DNA of 64,000 nucleotides from Microbotryum silenes-acaulis (taxonomy: Eukaryota; Basidiomycota; Microbotryomycetes; Microbotryales; Microbotryaceae). This document shows positions 1-11,244 of this stretch, piece by piece. The notes under the pieces were generated by a model. That model searched no databases. It was given only the letters and a program-made list of their open reading frames with translations, and was not told where the DNA came from. The translations under genes and the position numbers were made by a program. Within the stretch, counting starts at the first letter, position 1; each line of letters starts with the position of its first letter. Location: the NCBI GenBank assembly GCA_003665825.1, contig QPFY01000007.1, positions 496,001-560,000 on the forward strand, written 5' to 3'.

Positions 1-491
1 CCACCCCGTATCCCATCTCGATGTTGGACAAGATGTGTCTATCGAGGTCTCAGCAGTCGTCACTTCACCTAGTAAGGCGTCTCCACAGCACTGGATCAGC
101 CGGTGATGCAGTCGAGAAAAGGTCTACTCCGCCTTTGAATGCCCGCCACATCGCGCCCAAAAGTGTCTCACCTCGACCCCTCAGTGGTCCGAGTGATACT
201 CGTTGCAAACTGGTATACCAACAAGGCAGGCGGGGTGCACAAATTTGATGTCTTACACAGAATTGAATCGGTGTAATAAAAAATCGATATTGCACGAAAC
301 GCATCAAGCGCCGTATCAAACGTGACAAAGACAAATCTTAAAGATGAAAGTAGCGGAAGACGGTCTGGACAAATCTCACTCCTGGCAGAGACAATGCCCA
401 AGACTCGGGAGGTTCTGAAAGAGTGGCGAAGGCCAGTCCAACCGGGGGTGCCAATAATGAACAACGTAAACTGGGCGGGATGGAGCAGGGA
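1..491. other. Region downstream of the pectinase gene
   Basis: No ORF here resembles a known family and I see no RNA gene. It probably carries the 3' UTR of the pectinase gene that ends at 492. Confidence 0.4.
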
Positions 492-2851
492 CTATGTGGC
501 CTGGTAAGCAATGTCTTCGAGACGACGCTTAGCGAGGCGCAGGGATCTGTGTGTGTGTGTGTGCGAACCGTGACCTTGGTGGTGACCGTGATGCTTGGAC
601 TTGGGTCGGTGTGACTGCGAAGACTTGGGGTCTTGGTGAGTCTTCGGGAGGGGAGTCGCGAGAAGAGGAGTCGAGCCAGTGTCGGGATCAGCCGGAGAAC
701 CAGCGGTGCTGTTACCGGACGTGTCGTGCGAAGAAGGATCCAGACTTTTCGAAGAGTCGGTGGAATCGTCTCCTGGGGCAGGATGACGAGGAGTCGGTTT
801 TGACCCTTCAGAACCGGAAGAGCTATGGCTGACAAAGGAGTCGACAGGGGTATTACGAAGCTTGCCCGGAAGGCCACCGTTGATCATGAGGGATTCGAAG
901 TTCCAGTCGTTGCACTTCCCGGGTGCACAGACCGCGCCAACGCGCCATGCCCCGGGGCTGACTTCGATGTGGGTGTTCATGCCCGTGAATTTGATGTCGT
1001 TGATTTGCATCTCGGTCGAAGGAACTTGGCCGAGACTTGCCTTCGTATCGACCTTCGCATGTTCCTGGTAGTCTGAAATAACATGTTAAATGGTTGATTA
1101 GGGTTGATAGACGCTCAGACAGCACCAATAAATTATTTTGAGGATTTGTACTTGCTCTGGTTGAACAGCACCCCGAATTTCCGCGCACCGGTGCACTACA
1201 TTTTCACCCACAGGCTCAATCTTTTGTGAATCTCGGAGTGGACAGATCGCGAGCGCAAGTGAGAAGCCATAAGACTCACAGTGTTGTTCGAGTATGTAAC
1301 ATCCTGAACCAGTGAGTTCTTCAAGTTGGGGAAAGCCTTGACTCGGAAGCACTGCTCTGAATTCACGATTCTGGAGTCTTCTACTCGCACGTTGGTGACC
1401 TGCTGATCGCTACAGGGCTGACGGAACACTGTTTCAGGGAGGTACAGCGGACACAAGAGCGGAAAGGGCCGGCCCACCTCTGCATGGACCCGATCGAAAT
1501 ACCGTGACCATTGTGGCAGTTGACGTTACTGATGACGGTGTTCTTCGCACTGTTGAGGGCGATGCAGTCCTGAAGCCGAGCGGAGAGGAAAGGTCAGGTT
1601 GAGTGCTAGAACCAGAAGTGGATACCCACTTGGGAGCGCGCTCACATCTTGATTGTACACGGTGCAATTGTCGATGGTGAGGCCGGTCGATGAGGAGACA
1701 CCAAACCCGTCGGTACTGGATGTTTTACCAAAGACCGCATCGTCAGATACGATCTTCTGCAATGGCTTCCTTCGTGGAACCTGGAAGACGCCTCAGTGGG
1801 AGAGCAACTCACTTGCGCCCTTGGGCATCCCCAGCACGGTCATCGATGAAAACGTTCCTCACCAACAAAGGCTCGGGATTCTGGATGGAGACGGCTTGGG
1901 CGGGGGTGTTTAGGATGACGAGATCTTGGAATACACCGCTCCCAATTATGTGGAGCGTAGGGGAAGGCTTCTGTTCTGCTCAAACAGGGGTGTTTTGTTC
2001 AACAATATCGAGCTTTATCAGCTCATGGCTGGGTGGGTCAACCAGGGCCATTGGGAAAGCTCCTTACTACCGCTCTGTTGTCATTCCGTACAATGGGCCA
2101 CACCAGGGGTCGTCAGTGACGGGTCAATTAACGCCACCTGTGCTCACCGAGCTCACGCTTGATCCTCCGCGGTCCCTGGGATCGATCACGGTCCGTCAGC
2201 GAACCTTGCCGATCAGGCCGAGAGCAAATCCTCTCCGCGTGGCCGCAGCATGAACCCGAACCTACCAGTATGCCACTCCATTTGCGTTGACGGTGTAACC
2301 ACCACCGTTGAATTGGAATTTTTTCCCGCCCACTGTGCAGGTTCGCATACCGGACGCGTCAGCTTCATGACCAAGTCGAGTAACAATCTCGGCCACCCCG
2401 AGTAGACATAGGAAGGGGGGGGGGGGGGGGGGGATCCTTGACCCCTCTTTGTTGATGACACAAAGACTGAGCTCACCGATCATAAGATTCCCTCGCCAGT
2501 ATTCTACCTCGAATTCAAGGTCGCCCACTGTTGAGATTCCCCCAATGAAGACCATGAGTCATTACCCAGTGATGCGGAATAAAGCCCGAAGCCGTAGAGG
2601 ACCGTCAGCGGATGCTTACGGAGATTTATGACAACATTGTCCAACGGGGACTTAAGGTTGAGGGTCTTGCCACCGGGGATTTTGAAAGAATTGATGTTAA
2701 TGGTTTGGCATTTGAGAGCTGCGCTCACGTCGTCGAGGGACGAGATGGTCCCCGTGCAGCCGGCACCTGGGGCAGACTTGGAACGGGAGGATTTTGAGGC
2801 GAGCGCGAGAGTGGGGAGGAGCAAAAGTAAGGTGGAAGGCATGCACAACAT
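492..2851 (-). CDS. Polygalacturonase (GH28), secreted, with long low-complexity tail
   Basis: Pectin-degrading glycoside hydrolase family 28 enzyme, presumably secreted. The start at 2851 (or the in-frame ATG at 2842) opens a signal peptide (MLCMPSTLLLLLPTLALA). Joined exons give the GH28 signatures in order: NTDGFG (exon from 1715), DDCIALN, NGHGISIGS and, in the RIK position, RVKAF, so the NTD, DD and H catalytic set is present. The usual NTDGFD reads NTDGFG. Exons I can place: 2851-2620, 2527-2477, 2362-2266 (3' splice site tentative), 1195-1156 and 1072-492; those between 2265 and 1200 are only partly resolved. The intron 1155-1073 appears to use a GC donor. After the catalytic fold, about 130 residues of Ser/Pro/Asp-rich sequence end in a His-rich patch (KHHGHHQGHGSHTHTHR), which is unusual for the family. 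Confidence 0.85.
2415..2433. repeat. G19 homopolymer in pectinase intron
   Basis: Nineteen consecutive G on the plus strand, so poly-C in the transcript, inside the intron between 2476 and 2363. It sits upstream of the inferred 3' splice site and could act as a pyrimidine tract. It is also a likely sequencing-length artefact or polymorphism. Confidence 0.9.
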
Positions 2852-3934
2852 GGCTCCAGTATACCCTACGGGGACAGAAATGAGATGTGGGAAGCGGATG
2901 AGAGGGAGAGAGGGAGAACGCAACTTGGCCACTAGGTCAAGTAAGTACTGTCTCACTCAACGGTACACCGACGGGTGGCCTAACGCCGCTTGTTTCGAGG
3001 CTCAGGGGGTTGGAGGTACATGCAGTGCGTCACCTCACGAGGGCCGAGAGCCAGCAGGAGAGAAGTGCCCTTGTTGAACCACGTGGGGATCGGAGACAGC
3101 CGTGAATATTAATGGAAACCAGACCAGAGGAAATCATGATCGTACCGTCACTAGCCCTGATTTATCTTTCGAGGGAAACACCCTTGATATGAGAGCACCT
3201 ACGCTTGAGCCAGCTTGACGTTATACAGTGGTAGTGGTTTCAAGTGCAGTGGGTACTACCTACTGAATTAGTAAGGCGATTGGGCCAATTTATCCCGGAC
3301 TCGTCCCATGTCTCACGTAGCCTCCGTCAGGAGCCAAAGGCTCGGCGCTGTGGACCTGAGACATCCGAAGGAGCGCCTTCACGAATCGGCGTTCGGCCGT
3401 AGATGCGTCGCGAACCGACGGCAAGCCACCACCTTGCACCAAACGACCAACGTACATCTGCCATGATTCAATATGAGACAACTGATCCCCGTCGCGCCGT
3501 TAGATCACGAGGGCCCGGCAAGGGCACCCTTACAGCGCCGCGCCCTGGCCGTTCGATCTTTACATTTTAGCGCCGATCTCGCCACGTTTAGGCGCAGGAG
3601 CCTGCAATGCGGGGTGCAGAGCGCTCTCTGAGGTGTTCAAGAGTCCACTCGGACAGCTTTCCAACCGGCAGTTTCGGAACTGCCACGCGTGGGACCTGCA
3701 ACGTCATTCGAAGTTATCTATTCCTACGACGTGGTGTGCTCGATCCTCTACTCGGTAAAGGACTGCGCAGCACACTAATAAGCTCCAGGGACTCTCTGTA
3801 CCCCTCCCGTAAGACTTTTCCGGCTATTTCAGATTGATCTCTCGGAAGTTGAGCGAGATGCATAGTCTAGTGAGTTGCCTAGCTTCGATACAGTCCATTT
3901 CAAATCCTTCCCTCCAACGCACAGTCCCCCCTCA
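2852..3934. other. Intergenic, pectinase promoter and UTP12 3' flank
   Basis: About 1.1 kb between the pectinase start and the UTP12 stop. Only short ORFs without recognisable similarity. It should hold the pectinase promoter; I did not identify a specific operator. Confidence 0.4.
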
Positions 3935-6900
3935 TCAACTTCTCAACGTCGCCCTCTTCCTCTTCTTTAGACCCATCTCAATCTTCTCCCTCACCTTAGC
4001 CTCATCCAAAACCCCTTCGACATCCTTCTCGAAGAAATCCGCCGTCTTGTTCGCGTCGTGTTGGCGTTGGATATATTTCAATGCCGCGAGGTTGTAGCCG
4101 ATGGCGTCTTTTTGTCGGTTGAGAGCGGCGCGGAGGTGGGCTCGGAGGGACATCATCGTTTGCCGGAGGGCTCGGGTCGCGACGATTTGGAAGTGGTGCG
4201 TGCGCAGAAGGAAGAAGAGTACGCGTGAGGTAAGAGTGATTTGCCATTCCTGTTTTGGAACGTGAAGGTGATTTACCTCATCAGTTCCCAGCTCTTTCGA
4301 CTAGAGTCGCGCAGCGCAACCTGCGACTGACCTTATGAGCCCACACATCGAGATGCTCAATCAATTGCGTCACCCTCGTGAACGGCAACACTAACAGCGC
4401 ATCATGCAAACTTGCCGCCGGGATCTTCCTTACAACCTTGAGCACATACTCGTGCGGACCGACGCCATCATACATCTGGAAGACCGCATTCCTGGAGGGT
4501 ACGGGAACCTTGCCTTTTTGTTGCTCGGACATCCCCGCGACTTCCTCTTCGTACGCTGCGGTCTGTTGTTGATCCAAGATGGACAGCTCGAGCGCCTCGA
4601 TGATCCTCTCACCAGCCATCAACGTCTCCGTCGTCGATTTCGAGACGTCCGTCGCTTCAGGTCCCACAACCTCTTCCCCATTCGGAAGCACACGCATCTC
4701 ATCCCTATCCCCTCGACCGTTGAGGTTGGAATCGTACATCTCTTCAATCTCACGTTCACGTTCTTCTTCGAGGAAGAGGGGTTCGTCCGTCTTTTCCCAG
4801 ATGCGAATGGATTTGTCGTGCGATCCGGTGATGACGAAGTTGGCGCGGTGGGAAACGGCCAGGGCCCAGATCTCCCCAGAGTGGCCGGACAGTTTTTGAA
4901 TGCATTCAAACTGTGGAGAGCAGGAGAGCGAGAGATATAAATGACCATTCAAAATCTCACATCGGGATTGACAGTGAACTGACCTTATCCCCATCCCAAT
5001 ACTTGACCATCTTGTCCTTCCCGACACTCCAAAAGTAATGCGACCCCCTTTCAAAAGCGACCTGCATGATACTCTCATCATGCCCAAACAATGACCGATG
5101 ACAATCGCCGAAATCCAACCCCCAAATTTTGATATTCTTATCCGCCGAACACGTGACGATCAACTTGGAATCCGACGAGATATCCAATGCCAAGACGGGC
5201 AGTTTGTGGCCGTAAAGAGATAGGAAGAATTTGAGCGTATCGGCGTAGAATACTTTGACGGTCGAATCGAGCAACGAAACGGCCAATAATCTGCCGTCGG
5301 GGCTGTACTTGATCGCGAGGATGTCGTCCGTCATTTTGAGTGTGCGCGAATGCACCATCGTCAAGACTCGAGTCACGGGTCCATCGGCGACTTCGGAGGG
5401 GATCTCGCGTACTTCAAAGTCCCAGAATTTGACGTCCTTGTCCCCGCTCCCTGTGACGAGACCTCGTCCATCGGGTCGGACGTGCAGGGACCATACGGGA
5501 CCGGTGTGCGCACTGAAGGTCTCGAGCAAGGTCGAAGAACCCAAATCGTAGAGAAGCACTTCGCCCGCTTTAGTCCCCACAACGACATGTCGATCGCCGG
5601 GCAAGAAGGTTGAACAGATGGCATAGCTGCATTCCAAGGTTCGGATACACTTGGTCGTCTTGAGGTTCCAGATCTTGAGCGAGCCTTGACTGGCCGAAGC
5701 GATGAGAGCGTCGTCGGAAGACACGCACAAGGTTCTGACGTCCGATCGATGGCCGGGGATATCGAGCGAATGCATCTTGACGGGTTCGACGGCGGGTGCT
5801 TTTGACGAGGCCGGTTTGGGCAGGTTGTACACCTCGAGCGAGTTGTTGGAGAGAGCGGCGAGGATCTGTACTTCGCATTTCGTCTTGGCCGTCTCGGGAG
5901 CAAAAGCGAAACTCCTCACTTTACCTCCCGCACGAATGACGGACCAAACGGCCAATCGATCCCTCCATTCGATCTCGCCCTCGGCATTCTCGACGATCCC
6001 ATCGTCCTGATCATCGTCCGCCGCGTCGTCATTGATTTGCTTCTCCTTGCCTTTGCCTTTTTTACTCGACTTTTCCCTCTCCCTCCTCCGTCGTCGTGCG
6101 AGTTTCTTTCTCAGTTCCTCCTCCGTGCGGAGTCGGAAGACGTCGATCGTCTTCTCGCCCGAATGGACGGCGAGGACGGGTAGGGTTGGGTGGAGGGTGA
6201 TTTGGGTGATGTTGTGGGCGTGGGAGGTGTTGGGGAGATGAAGGGCGGCCAAAGGTCGAATAGCGCGTTTGAGTTTGGACGCTATTGTCCGCGGGGCTTG
6301 TGAGGATGTCGTGGTGGTATCGAGTTCGGCAGTGATGCCTCGTTCAAGCACGGGTGCATCGACTTTCCAGCATTTGACTTGGCCCTCTCCACCTCCTGAA
6401 ACGAGGACGGCCGAGTGGGTGTCGTATGCGATGGACCACACTTCCCCTTGGTGGCCTACGACGGTTTCGATGCAGTGCTGGGTCGAAAGATCGAAGAGCT
6501 TGATGAACGTGTCCTTGGACGAGGTCAGAAGGTGGGTCGAAGGGGGTGGTCGGGCCGAGGAAGGATCTTCGGCGCTTGGTTGCGCAGCTTCTTCTTGGTC
6601 CGAGGAAGAGGATCGGGGTGGTGCAGCGACAAAAATCAAACCGGTGATCTGATCCCTATGTCCTCGTAGCCTGAACAGACCGACTTCGGCGACGACGTCC
6701 CAAAGAATGACATCGGTATCCTTGCTCCCACTGGCCAACCTCGCGCCATCGCGATCCCACGCCAATGCACTGACGGCACTCTTGTGACCGTTCAGCGTGA
6801 CGCTGACCGAAGCGGTCGAAGCGGACCATATCCGAATTGAACCATCGGCGTACCCGACGGCGAATTGGTCCCAGTCGACGGGCGAACGCGCGATCGAAGT

Positions 6901-7157
6901 GACGAGTGCTTTCAGGCCCGTTTCATGCCACATGGAGTGCTGTGCGCGGGACACGGGCGGGGGGCATCAGGTCTGGTTACAAGTGGAACAGGCGAGAGAA
7001 ACTATCTCACCTGCTCGCCCTTTTTGAGGTCCCATACGAGCACATCCTCGAGCGCGGGTACGTAGGCTCGTTTGCCGTCGCAGACGCTGTTGGACGACGA
7101 CGACGCGATCACACCGAATGACTCGGTCGGACCATGTCGCAAGTAGGAGCGAACCAT
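3935..7157 (-). CDS. UTP12: UTP12/DIP2 (WDR3-type) WD40 protein of the small-subunit processome
   Basis: Predicted component of the UTP-B subcomplex that binds U3 snoRNP and 5' ETS pre-rRNA in the nucleolus. Four exons (7157-7011, 6939-4984, 4910-4332, 4249-3935) join to 998 codons plus stop; yeast Utp12 is slightly shorter. The N-terminal 850 or so residues hold repeated WD motifs (e.g. [45 protein letters not shown]) forming two beta-propellers, with a lysine-rich loop between. The C-terminus is a Utp12 domain ([44 protein letters not shown]) and a basic tail. The start is the first ATG of an open exon whose product reads [12 protein letters not shown]. It is divergent from AVL9. Confidence 0.93.
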
Positions 7158-7542
7158 GTCCCCTTTTGAGCCGGGTAGTTGGAGGCGATTCGATAGGCCG
7201 GACGAATGAGCGAATGAGCGAGCGAGTGGAGCTGTGCCGACCCCGAGTGCGAAGGCGCGGTGTCGTTGCGGACTTCGCAGGGGTGAAATTTGCGCTCGGA
7301 CCGCTTCCATCTGCGGCTGCCAGGTGGTCCGTGCGCGCGAGAAAGGTGCGTTGGCGGCCCGTCGGCCGAAACGGTCTGGCTTCGGTTTGGCTGAACGTTC
7401 TCAACCTCCCTCTAACCCCCTGTGCGTTGTGGCGCGCCTCCGGTACGACCGAGTTTCACAGTGACTGTACTCTCCTGTTCAGACCAACCCAAGCCGCAGT
7501 AGATGCTCGTACTCAAGACAAGGACCAACTAGCTCCTTCGCC
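7158..7542. promoter_or_regulatory. Shared divergent promoter, UTP12 / AVL9
   Basis: 385 bp separate the two start codons on opposite strands, so both promoters must lie here or overlap the 5' UTRs. No canonical TATA box stands out. Co-regulation is inference only. Confidence 0.4.
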
Positions 7543-10500
7543 ATGTCTGCTGTGTCGGTGCCATGGTCTAGCACCGATCCCGATCCCGATCCCGATCCTG
7601 ACCACGACGGCCTCGACCGCCCCACTTTGAGCTCCAAGACCCCATCAGCATCCACCCCAGCCGCTTCCACCTCCCAAGTCGCGCCCCACTCGGTCCCCAG
7701 CGCCAGCTCATCCTCGGGAAGACGGCTATCCACACCACCGCAATCGTCAATGTCTGAGGATGGACACTCGGATGCTGCAGTCGATCGGCCGGCGGCTGGA
7801 CGACCCGAGCAAGCACGCCCCTCGACCTCGACCTCGACCTCGATCTCGTCAACTACCTCGCACCCACCCGCACCACCAACAACCTCAACCTCGGCTTCGA
7901 CCTCCCAACAAGCTTCCTCGTGCGCCGCATCGACCTCCTCAAACACCACCTCGACTTCAGCCTCGAAGCGCAGGGATCGCTCCACGTCACGCTCGCGTCA
8001 ACCAGCTTACGTGTACGCGGTCCTGCTCGTCGCCTTTGACCATCTCCAAGGTCCCATCATCGAGTTCGGCTACCCACAACCCTTCGCCGACGACGCTTAC
8101 CTCAACAGCAACCTCCCCTTTCTCGCACTACCCGATGGCGCCCATGCCGTACGTACGCTGAACCAGACCTCGACCTCCCACCAACTCGCGTTCCCTTCCT
8201 TTCTTCAAAACTCCACCGAGATCATGGGGCTGACACCCTCACAAACCACGATCACACAGAGAGAAGAGGACTACTCGTACTTCCACATGCTCAACCCTTT
8301 GATCGCGCCCGAGACCCTCTTCGGCATCTCGTGCAACCGCCAGATACAGGCCGACGAACTGCTCAAGAAGGGCAAGGACGTCACCCGCTCGACCGTACAA
8401 AAGGCCATCGTCGTCCTCGCCAACAAGGTGGGCTCGAACGACCACATTTTTGCTGGCTGTAGGACGGGATACTCGCTGATGCTTATGTATTGGATCGTGC
8501 ATCACAGCCCATCTTTGGACCGTTGAGGGACAAGCTAGGTGTCATCACCCGTACCTTCTTCGCCCAGCGTAACTTTGAGGACAAGTCCATACTTGTCGAT
8601 CTCTATTCGTCGTTCGAGATTCAGCAACCTTCATCCACCTCGTCGCCTAAACTGAGCGAGGGGGAGGCCCAAGAGAGGGAGGATGCGGGCATGTACATGG
8701 GTAAGTCCACCCGTCCGTCTTGCACCTTGCTTACCGGTCGCCTCGTTGCTGAAAATTTGAGCCTTGCACAGGCACCTCGTTGAGGGAACTCGTATACCGG
8801 TTCAGGAGCAAGACGTTGATGTTGGTTAAACTGCTGATGCTGCAGAAGAAGGTGAACCTAGCCCGTCATAGCATTGGAACTGTCAGTAGACTGACACGAT
8901 CGACGCTGTGCAGGTCATGTTCTACGCTGCGCACTCACCGGTCGAGACGCTGTGCACGATGCAGTATTCCCTCGTCGCTCTCATACCCTGTCAGTGAATT
9001 CGATCATCGCTACCTGTAGGGTGCCCGTCTCAACAGCTGACCCACGCGCTTCTTCATAAAAGCTCTCCTCACCCATCTCGACGACGCTTCATCACCCGAC
9101 CTCGATGCCTTGGCGCAAACGCTCACCAAGCCCACATCACTAAAGACTTCAGATCGGTCAAGTCTGGTGCGCTATCTTGGATTACCCCTCAACATATTCG
9201 GCAAGGTGAGTGCCTCGTCGTGTTGATTTATCAGTCCGCGCGTCGACTGACGGAAGTGGACGCACGCAGGGCTCCTTCTTCCAACCTTACCTCCCACTGC
9301 AACAAATTGACCTCTTACAAGCCCGTTCCTTCCTGGTTGGTACGACCAACTCGATATTTCAACAACAACGCGACTGCCTTATCGATGTACTCGTCCGCCT
9401 CGAGTCCGCAACTCTCGAAGTGCTCGATCCTAAACTATCGTATCTGATCTCGTTGACCGCGGCGGATCGGAAATGGATGGACGAGATTGTCTCGACGGTG
9501 GATAATTCCTATGATCCTACCGATCCTTCAAGACCCGTAGGGATGAACTTTATTGGGAGTGAGGACTTTTTGAGGGCAAAGTTCGAGGTGCGTTCCTGGT
9601 AGAGACCGATGAACATGATGCAGATTTGCTGACCAGGCATTGTGATCCATACAGGAGTACATTTGCTCTTTGCTGGCGTGCATCAAGTTTACAGAGTTCC
9701 TGAAGCAAGGCGATAAAGGACAGACTCTGTTGTCTGGAAATGGTGAGTCGATGTACAGCAGAATGGATTTTGAGTGGATTAGGGCCTGAGACGAACACTC
9801 TCCACAGAAATGGCTTCTTACAACGTCGAATCGTTCAACGATCTCTTTGTCCGCGCCTTCAAAGCCACACCCGCCTTTGCCGTATGGAACCGCACAACGG
9901 ACGACGCCATCTTTGATCTCGTCGAGCCCAAACACCCCATGGAGGGGAAAACGAACCCCATCGAAGACGTCGGTATCCGGCTAGCCCACGGTTTGCACGA
10001 CCTCCACCTCCCCGAGAACCTCGCGCCTACGAAAGAGATGATCTCACGCGGCGTTCAACAAGGGAGCGAATCAATTTGGGGCGCTTATTCGTTCCTCAAG
10101 TCCGATATTACGAAACGACAAAAAGAATACAATGAACGACGGACCAATTCGATCAGTGGGTCGATCCCCGCCTCACCGCCTGTGTTGGATATGGCGGGAA
10201 ATACTTTACTGGCTGGTGTGGACGTCGCCAAGACGGGTGTCGCGACCGTCGCAACGGGGATAGGATCCTTTTTGGCTTCGAGGAGAGTTTCGGGCTTGTT
10301 CTCCGGTCCCAAGAGCCCGACAACAACGATGAATGAATCGAACTCTCGTTCATTAACCGGAACACTGAGGCTAGCGACCCAACCCCCTTCCCCCCTGGAT
10401 CTCAGAAAAACGACCGATAGCCCGTCGAACTTGCCTCCTTTTCTCGGGTCAGGAGCAAGCCCAGCACCACCTGGGTCGGGCACGGGATTGTTACCTTCCC

Positions 10501-11039
10501 CTGGAATCTCGGGGTATTTGAGACCTTTATCCACGGCTTCGTCGGCCACTACACCACCACTTACACCTCCGATCGCAGGTGGTTCGAACAACGCCACTCC
10601 TGCTGCCGGAGGAGGAACAGGAGGTTTTTTCTCCTCCGTCAACCCCTTATCCCTCTTATCCCGCGCACGATCTCCCGAAATCACCAGCTCCACATCCACA
10701 TCCTCCACCTTCCCTCCCACACCATCCGACCGCCCCACCCCACTCAAGGAGCTCGAACTAGGCCAAGAACTCATGCCGCGCGACCTCGACAAAGAATACG
10801 CCGCCAAACAAGCCCGATCCGAACGTCGTCAATCGGCGAAGATCGTACCTGTACAATTGGAATTCGATGAGGGTGCGATGGATGAAGAGAGGTTGAAGGA
10901 GTTGGAACAGATGACCGACGAGGAATTGACAAGGGCTGGAGTGCCCGGTGCTGCGGGAGCTGGGATAGAGGGTAGTGCGAAGGTCAAGGGGGTCGAGGTT
11001 CCTACGGCACCCAAGTTGGGGGGAGGGGAATGGGAATGA
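7543..11039 (+). CDS. AVL9: AVL9-family late secretory pathway protein
   Basis: Homologue of Avl9, which in yeast acts in exocytic transport from the late Golgi. Eight exons (7543-8427, 8508-8700, 8772-8851, 8914-8989, 9063-9205, 9270-9587, 9655-9742, 9808-11039) join to 1004 codons plus stop. After about 160 residues of Ser/Thr/Asp-Pro-rich low complexity, the conserved domain begins at YVYAVLLVAFDHLQGPIIEF and contains LPFLALPDGAHAV, EEDYSYFHML and GISCNRQIQADEL. The second conserved block is YNVESFNDLFVRAFKATPAF. The C-terminal 270 residues are disordered and acidic/Ser-rich. The start is the first ATG; the disordered N-terminus makes it uncertain. No catalytic motif is expected. Confidence 0.92.
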
Positions 11040-11244
11040 AAACGATCAAAGATAGTTGACGCATTTTCGCAAAACCATCAAAAATCACACGGCCCTGAGC
11101 GTCAAATTGCGTGTGCTTCAAATGTTCATTTCTTCAGGTCGTGTCGAGAAGCAGAAGACGGAAAACTTTGCAAATGCATCAAGTATTAAGAAAAAGCTGG
11201 TATAAACATCTATTCGGACCTATCAGATCTATCACAGCAATGAA

